Source of the DNA: Microbacterium sp. Leaf320
GTDB taxonomy: Bacteria > Actinomycetota > Actinomycetes > Actinomycetales > Microbacteriaceae
Direction: 5' to 3'
Assembly (NCBI RefSeq): GCF_001423485.1
Contig: NZ_LMOD01000002.1
Coordinates: forward strand, 88,539 to 152,538
DNA: 64,000 nt
Part shown: in pieces, positions 59,564 through 64,000 of the stretch
How positions within the stretch are numbered: position 1 is the first letter of the stretch
How the letters are laid out: each line of letters starts with the position of its first letter
The notes under the pieces: generated by a model
The model's database searches: none
What the model was told of the DNA's origin: nothing
The model's input: only the letters and a program-made list of their open reading frames with translations
Position numbers and translations under genes: made by a program

Positions 59564-60687
59564 CACTCGGCGTTCTGTGTCTTCGTATCGGTCTTCGTAT
59601 GGGTCGTCGTCGCTGTCGCCTCGCTCTGCACGGTACCCGAGTCGGTCGTCGGTACGCTCCGCACCGCCGTCACCGGGTCGTTCACGTTGAGGCCCTTCTT
59701 CTGCATCGCGCGGGCGCGCTCACCCGCCGATCGCAGCCTCGGGTTGACGTACTCGTCGATGCCGAAGTTGATGAGCGACAGGGCGACGCCGATGATCGCG
59801 ATGCAGAGCCCTGCGGGCACGTACCACCACCACAGCCGCGGGAACGCGCCGTTCTGCTGCGCCCAGAAAAGGATCGTGCCCCAGTTGAGGTTGCTCACCG
59901 GGATCACGCCGATGAAGGCGAGCGTCGTGAGACCCAGGATCGCCGCAGTCACCGTGCCGACGAAGCTCGATGCGATCAGCGCCATGAGGTTCGGCAGCAT
60001 CTCGACGGTGATGATGCGGTGCAGTGGTTCGCCGTTGGCGCGGGCCGCTTGGATGAAGTCGCGGTTGCGCAGCGACATGGTCTGCGCCCGCAGGACACGC
60101 GCACCCCAGGCCCAGCCCGTGAGCCCGAGCACAGCAGCGATCACGATGAGCGGCGGATTCTCGAACTGCGAGGCCACGATGATGATCAGCGGGATGCCGG
60201 GGATCACGAGGAACACGTTCGTGAGCGCCGACAGCGACTCGCTCTTCCACCCACGGACGTAACCGGCGATGACGCCGATCGTGATCGCGATGATCGTCGC
60301 GATTATCGCCGAGAGGAAGCCGACCACGACGACGCCGCGGGTGCCGAAGATGAGCTGGCTCAGCACGTCCTCGCCCATGTGCGTGGTGCCGAGCCAGTGG
60401 TCGAGCGACGGTGGCTGGCGGAGCGCCGTGCGGTCCTTCTGCGTGGCTCCGTACGGCGCGAGCAGCGGCGCGAAGATCGCGATCAGCACGAACACCCCGA
60501 GGATGATCAGGCCCGCGATCGACTTGGGATTGCGGAACATCGCGAACGCCTGCACCAGCTGCGACCAGAAGGTCTTGCGTGTCGGCGCGACGTCGCTCGC
60601 GGTGCGGAACGTCGCGGTCTCCGGCATCCCGGTGGGGATGGTGCTGCCGTCGGGTGCCGTGGTGTCGGTCGAAGTGGGAACGCTCAT
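59563..60687 (-). CDS. Dpp/Opp-type ABC transporter permease (DppC-like)
   Basis: This 374-aa inner-membrane permease has LLAPYGATQKDRTALRQPPS, HWLGTTHMGEDVLSQLIFGT and the EAA region NRDFIQAARANGEPLHRIIT. The N- and C-terminal tails are long and polar, with a Thr-rich C-terminus. It starts 1 nt after the DppB-like stop and overlaps the GH3 gene. Family members carry peptides, but some carry cello-oligosaccharides. The linked GH3 enzyme favours a sugar here, by inference. Confidence 0.88.
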   Translation of the reverse strand: MSVPTSTDTTAPDGSTIPTGMPETATFRTASDVAPTRKTFWSQLVQAFAMFRNPKSIAGLIILGVFVLIAIFAPLLAPYGATQKDRTALRQPPSLDHWLGTTHMGEDVLSQLIFGTRGVVVVGFLSAIIATIIAITIGVIAGYVRGWKSESLSALTNVFLVIPGIPLIIIVASQFENPPLIVIAAVLGLTGWAWGARVLRAQTMSLRNRDFIQAARANGEPLHRIITVEMLPNLMALIASSFVGTVTAAILGLTTLAFIGVIPVSNLNWGTILFWAQQNGAFPRLWWWYVPAGLCIAIIGVALSLINFGIDEYVNPRLRSAGERARAMQKKGLNVNDPVTAVRSVPTTDSGTVQSEATATTTHTKTDTKTQNAE

Positions 60688-60688
60688 G

Positions 60689-61777
60689 TCAGGCCTCCGT
60701 CTGGCGCGTGCGCGGGTCGAGGTACGCGTAGACGACGTCCGCCAGGATGTTGGCGACCAGCACCGACAGTGTGATCACCAGGAACACCCCCTGCATCAGG
60801 GCGAAGTCCTTCGCGTTGGTGGCATCGAGCAGCAGCTTGCCGACGCCCGGGTAGCTGAAGACCATCTCCATGACGATCGTCCCGCCGACGATGAATCCGA
60901 TCGACAGCGCGAAGCTCTGGATCTGCGGCAGCACGGCATTTCGGGCGGCGTACGCCCACAGGACGCGCTTGTTCGGCATGCCCTTGGCCTGCGCGACAGT
61001 GATGTAGTCCTCGTCGAGCACCGTGAGCATCATGTTGCGCATGCCCAGCATCCAGCCGCCGAGCGACGCGATGATGATCGTGACGGCCGGCAGGGTGCCG
61101 TGCACGATCACCTGACCGATGAAGTCGAAGCTCCACTCGGGCGATTGCCCCTTGTCGTAGGCGTGCGACGACGGGAACCACTTGAGAGTCGACGAGAAGA
61201 TCGCGATCGCGATGAGCCCGAGCCAGAAGTACGGGATGGTGTTGAAGAACGTCGTGATCGGGATGAGCGCGTCGAGCCTGCTGCCGCGCTTCCAGCCGAC
61301 GATCGCGCCGCCCACCGTGCCGAGCATGAACGAGATGATCGTCGCGAGACCGACGAGACCCAGCGTCCACGGGAGGGCGGATGCCAGCACCTCCGACACC
61401 GGCCGCAGACCGTGCAGAGTCGAGATGCCGAGGTCGCCGCGGAACAGCATCGCCCAGTAGTCGAGGTACTGCTGCCACATCGACTTGTCGGTGTCGATGC
61501 CGAGCAGAGCGCGCAGCGAGTCCGCCGCCTCCGGGCTGATGTTGCGGTTGCGGGCGAGGTAGGAGCTGACCGCGTCGCCCTTCATGAACCGCGGCAGGAA
61601 GAAGTTGATCGTGATGGCGGCCCACAGCGTGAACAGGTAGAAGCCCGCCCGCCCGGCGAAGAACCGCCACGGCACGAGCGTGCGACCCTTCTGCGCGGTG
61701 GTCGCCGTCGTGCCGACCTCGAGCGCGTCGCGGCTCTCCTGGTCGATCTGACCGAGATCGGGGGATGCGGTGGTCAC
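60689..61777 (-). CDS. Dpp/Opp-type ABC transporter permease (DppB-like)
   Basis: This 362-aa inner-membrane permease shows GFYLFTLWAAITINFFLPRF as its first helix, GDLGISTLHGLRPVSEVLAS, and the EAA loop DYITVAQAKGMPNKRVLWAY. GTG 61777 overlaps the preceding ATPase stop (GTGA). It works with the DppC-like partner and two ATPases encoded upstream. Confidence 0.88.
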   Translation of the reverse strand: MTTASPDLGQIDQESRDALEVGTTATTAQKGRTLVPWRFFAGRAGFYLFTLWAAITINFFLPRFMKGDAVSSYLARNRNISPEAADSLRALLGIDTDKSMWQQYLDYWAMLFRGDLGISTLHGLRPVSEVLASALPWTLGLVGLATIISFMLGTVGGAIVGWKRGSRLDALIPITTFFNTIPYFWLGLIAIAIFSSTLKWFPSSHAYDKGQSPEWSFDFIGQVIVHGTLPAVTIIIASLGGWMLGMRNMMLTVLDEDYITVAQAKGMPNKRVLWAYAARNAVLPQIQSFALSIGFIVGGTIVMEMVFSYPGVGKLLLDATNAKDFALMQGVFLVITLSVLVANILADVVYAYLDPRTRQTEA

Positions 61778-62580
61778 TGTGCACCTCCGTGCGAGCCGGC
61801 CGTCGCGAAGTGCTTGTCGGGGTCGGGAGACGCCGCTCGCAGTTCGCGCGTATAGGGATCCTGAGGGTTGAGGATGACGTCGTCGGCGTCGCCGTACTCG
61901 ACGACCCGACCCTGGTTGAGCACCATGATCTTGTCGCTGAAGTGGCGGGCGGTGGCGAGGTCGTGGGTGATGTACAGAACGCCGAGACCCTCTTCGCGCT
62001 GCAGGTCGGCGAGCAGGTTCAGCACCCCGAGGCGGATCGACACGTCGAGCATCGACACCGGCTCGTCGGCGACGAGCAGCGAGGGGCGGGATGCGAGCGC
62101 GCGGGCGATGGCCACGCGCTGGCGCTGACCGCCGGAGAGCTCGTGCGGGCGGCGGTCGATCACGGCATCCGCGTCGAGCCGCACGCGCTCGAGCAGTCGG
62201 CGCACCTCGGCCTCGGTCTCTTTCTTCGGCACGACGTCGTCGAGGCGGATCGGGCGCTCGATGTGGTACCTGATCGAGTGGTACGGATTGAGCGAGGCGA
62301 ACGGATCCTGGAACACCATCCGCAGCTGCTGACGGTACCTTCGCAGTCCCTTGCCGCGTCGGGGGATCGGCTTGCCGTCGAGGCGCACCTCTCCGGTCGT
62401 GGGCGTCTCGAGCTGGGTGAGGATCTTGGCGATGGTCGACTTGCCGCTGCCGGACTGTCCGACCAGACCGATGGTCTGCCCTGAGGTCAGGGTGAAGCTG
62501 ACGTCGTCGAGCGCCTTGAGCTGACCGGCTCCGCGGACGTTATAGGTCTTGGTGACGTGGGAGAACTCGAGAGTGGTCAT
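61774..62580 (-). CDS. Dpp/Opp-type ABC transporter ATPase (DppF-like)
   Basis: This 268-aa ATPase has Walker A GQSGSGKST, the signature [15 protein letters not shown], Walker B LLVADEPVSMLD, and the Opp-type Q-loop MVFQDPFASLNPYHSIRYH. It starts with a 4-nt overlap to the DppD-like gene. It forms a heterodimer with that ATPase to drive the importer. It lacks the usual long C-terminal oligopeptide extension, ending near SPDPDKHFATAGSHG. Confidence 0.9.
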   Translation of the reverse strand: MTTLEFSHVTKTYNVRGAGQLKALDDVSFTLTSGQTIGLVGQSGSGKSTIAKILTQLETPTTGEVRLDGKPIPRRGKGLRRYRQQLRMVFQDPFASLNPYHSIRYHIERPIRLDDVVPKKETEAEVRRLLERVRLDADAVIDRRPHELSGGQRQRVAIARALASRPSLLVADEPVSMLDVSIRLGVLNLLADLQREEGLGVLYITHDLATARHFSDKIMVLNQGRVVEYGDADDVILNPQDPYTRELRAASPDPDKHFATAGSHGGAQ

Positions 62581-63401
62581 CGGGTCAGCACTCCTCGCGC
62601 ACCGGTGAGACGGGGGAACGACGACAGCAGCGTCTTCGTGTAGTCGTTCTGCGGATTCGTCCAGATCTGCTCGGCGGGCGCGAGCTCGACGATCTCGCCC
62701 TCGCGCATGATCGCGATGCGGTCGCTGATCTCGAGCAGCAGGGGGAGGTCATGGGTGATGAAGATCACCGAGAAGCCGAACTCGTGGCGCAGCTGCGAGA
62801 TCTGCTTGAGGATCTCTCGCTGCACCAGCACGTCGAGCGCGGTGGTCGGCTCGTCCATGACCATCAGCTGCGGGCGGAGGGCGAGGGCCATGGCGATCAT
62901 GACGCGCTGGCGCATGCCGCCCGAGAGCTCGTGCGGGAACGAGCGGGTGCGCTGGCGCCCCACTTTGACGATCTCGAGCAGCTCTTCGGCCTCGGCGCGA
63001 CGCTGCCGACGCGTCATGTCGGGGCGGTGGATCTCGAAGACGTCCTCGAGCTGCGACCCGATCGTGGCGACGGGGTTGAGCGCGTTCATCGCCCCCTGGA
63101 ACACCATCGACACCTTGTCCCACCGGAACTTCTGCATCGCATCGACGTCGAGGGCGTTGATGTCGACGTCCACGCCGGATGCATCGTGGAACGTCACGCT
63201 GCCGCCGGCGATCACCGCGGGGGCACGCAGCAGGCGCTGCACCCCGTAGGCGAGCGTGGTCTTGCCGCATCCGCTCTCTCCCGCGAGGCCGAGGATCTCG
63301 CCTCGCTGCAGTTCGAGGGTCACGTTCTTCACCGCCTCGACGGGCGGATCGACGTCGTACACGACCGAGAAGTCGCGCACGCTGAGCAGGGGTTCTGACA
63401 T
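62577..63401 (-). CDS. Dpp/Opp-type ABC transporter ATPase (DppD-like)
   Basis: This 274-aa ATPase has Walker A GESGCGKTT, the signature LSGGMRQRVMIAMAL, Walker B LMVMDEPTTALD and the Q-loop MVFQGAMNALNPVATIGSQL, typical of DppD. The start MSEPLLSVRDFSVVYD is at ATG 63401. It lies downstream of the binding-protein gene with family-1 palindrome D between them. Confidence 0.9.
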   Translation of the reverse strand: MSEPLLSVRDFSVVYDVDPPVEAVKNVTLELQRGEILGLAGESGCGKTTLAYGVQRLLRAPAVIAGGSVTFHDASGVDVDINALDVDAMQKFRWDKVSMVFQGAMNALNPVATIGSQLEDVFEIHRPDMTRRQRRAEAEELLEIVKVGRQRTRSFPHELSGGMRQRVMIAMALALRPQLMVMDEPTTALDVLVQREILKQISQLRHEFGFSVIFITHDLPLLLEISDRIAIMREGEIVELAPAEQIWTNPQNDYTKTLLSSFPRLTGARGVLTR

Positions 63402-63429
63402 GGGTTGTCCTTCGTCGGTCGGGAGCGGC

Positions 63430-63509
63430 GCGTTTCGTCTCGCTCCGCTCGCTCAACGACCGGGAGATGCCGGTCGTTGAGCGAGGAGCAAAGCGACGAG
63501 ACGAAACGC
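63430..63509. repeat. Dispersed palindrome, family 1, copy D
   Basis: The left arm runs from GCGTTTCGTCTCG to GCTCAACGACCGG and the right arm from CCGGTCGTTGAGC to GAGACGAAACGC, with a 7-8 nt loop. It lies between the binding-protein gene and the ATPase gene inside the importer operon. Confidence 0.88.
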
Positions 63510-63523
63510 GCCGCCGGGACTGC

Positions 63524-64000
63524 TTACTCGGCCGGCTTCAGCTTCGTGAGGATCATCACGATGTTCTGCTGCGTCGGGTCACCCGAGGCGTAGGGGTCGT
63601 CCTCGGACGGCCATCCCACGTAGTTGCGGGTGTTGTACTCGCCGAGCAGCGGGTGCGCTCCGAGCGGGATCGCCGGCACCTGGTCGACGAAGATCTGCTC
63701 GAGAGTGGTGATCGCCGCGGTGCGCTCCTCGTCGGACGACGCGTTCGCGTAGGTGTTCAGCGCCTCGGTGGCCGCCGGGTCCTCGAAGCGTCCGAAGTTG
63801 AATCCTGCGATGCCCTCGGGCGAGATCCAGCGCGGGTCCATGGTCGAGGTGTAGAGGCCGTAGGCCGTGCCGCTGTCCTCGAGCCAGTGGATGATCGCCG
63901 AGAAGGTGCCCTCGTCGCGGGGACCGGCCCAGCCGCCCCAGTCGGGCATGTCGATCTTGACCTCGGCGCCGATCGCCTCGGTGATGTCCTCGGCGATGAG
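63524..64000 (-). CDS. Dpp/Opp-type substrate-binding protein, C-terminal part (start beyond window)
   Basis: This is the last 158 codons of a family-5 solute-binding protein. It shows the usual end region: WTSTMDPRW-like YTSTMDPRWISPEGIAGFNF, a helix ANASSDEERTAAITTLEQIF, and VDQVPAIPLGAHPLLGEYN. The gene begins beyond the right edge. It is the receptor of the importer encoded by the next four genes. Its ligand cannot be inferred from this fragment. The operon's GH3 enzyme suggests a beta-linked sugar. Confidence 0.85.
   Translation of the reverse strand, partial: LIAEDITEAIGAEVKIDMPDWGGWAGPRDEGTFSAIIHWLEDSGTAYGLYTSTMDPRWISPEGIAGFNFGRFEDPAATEALNTYANASSDEERTAAITTLEQIFVDQVPAIPLGAHPLLGEYNTRNYVGWPSEDDPYASGDPTQQNIVMILTKLKPAE

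Overview
This 64 kb window is high-GC DNA from an actinobacterium, most likely Microbacterium or another member of the Microbacteriaceae. The support is strong G/C bias at third codon positions, a DUF3000 protein, HtaA-type heme-uptake proteins, a CebR-type cellobiose regulon, a mycothiol-type arsenate reductase and many start codons placed directly behind a -10 box. Gene density is high, many operon genes overlap by 1-4 nt (ATGA, GTGA, TGATG), and no rRNA, tRNA, phage, insertion sequence or CRISPR array was seen.

Layout. 1-4.6 kb: an MFS transporter (cut by the left edge) with purF and purM, and a divergent DUF3000 gene. 4.6-12.1 kb: a small membrane protein, a giant HtaA-domain surface protein and the divergent heme ABC transporter hmuTUV, with DtxR-type iron boxes in the shared promoter region. 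12.1-23.4 kb: an SCP2-like protein, a Nudix CoA pyrophosphatase, purD, an amino-acid ABC importer whose binding protein and permease are fused, two GNATs, a PadR/MFS drug-efflux pair, purC and a nucleobase permease. 23.5-30.5 kb: a 5-oxoprolinase operon (Nramp-like transporter, PxpA, DUF1445, PxpB-PxpC fusion, biotin carboxylase) with a divergent FadR-type GntR gene. 30.5-38.3 kb: TetR and DUF1266 genes, then a cellobiose locus (cebE-cebF-cebG-bglC-cebR) with two perfect CebR boxes. 38.3-40 kb: apt, purS, purQ.

40.2-47.8 kb: a secreted six-hairpin-like protein, a DUF1761 protein, a GH13 alpha-glucosidase with its LacI regulator and operator, an AGCS amino-acid symporter and nhaA. 47.8-52.8 kb: a probable 57-aa gene, then a sulfane-sulfur module (54-aa zinc-ribbon-like protein, CoA-disulfide reductase-rhodanese fusion, divergent CsoR/CstR-type repressor with two operators), followed by an arsenic module (arsR, a flavoprotein, arsC) and a YCII protein. 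53-57.3 kb: a Ktr/Trk potassium uptake pair, superoxide dismutase and a SoxR locus whose ferredoxin gene carries an internal frameshifting deletion. 57.3-64 kb: a GH3 beta-glucosidase with a complete Dpp/Opp-type ABC importer, its binding protein cut by the right edge.

The points of most interest are the leaderless-start pattern at more than a dozen genes, the disrupted SoxR-linked ferredoxin, the sulfur-sensing module whose CsoR-family repressor has Ala in place of the copper-ligand His, and three families of dispersed intergenic palindromes. Purine biosynthesis genes (purF, purM, purD, purC, purS, purQ, apt) are spread through the first 40 kb as separate transcription units; purL is not in the window.
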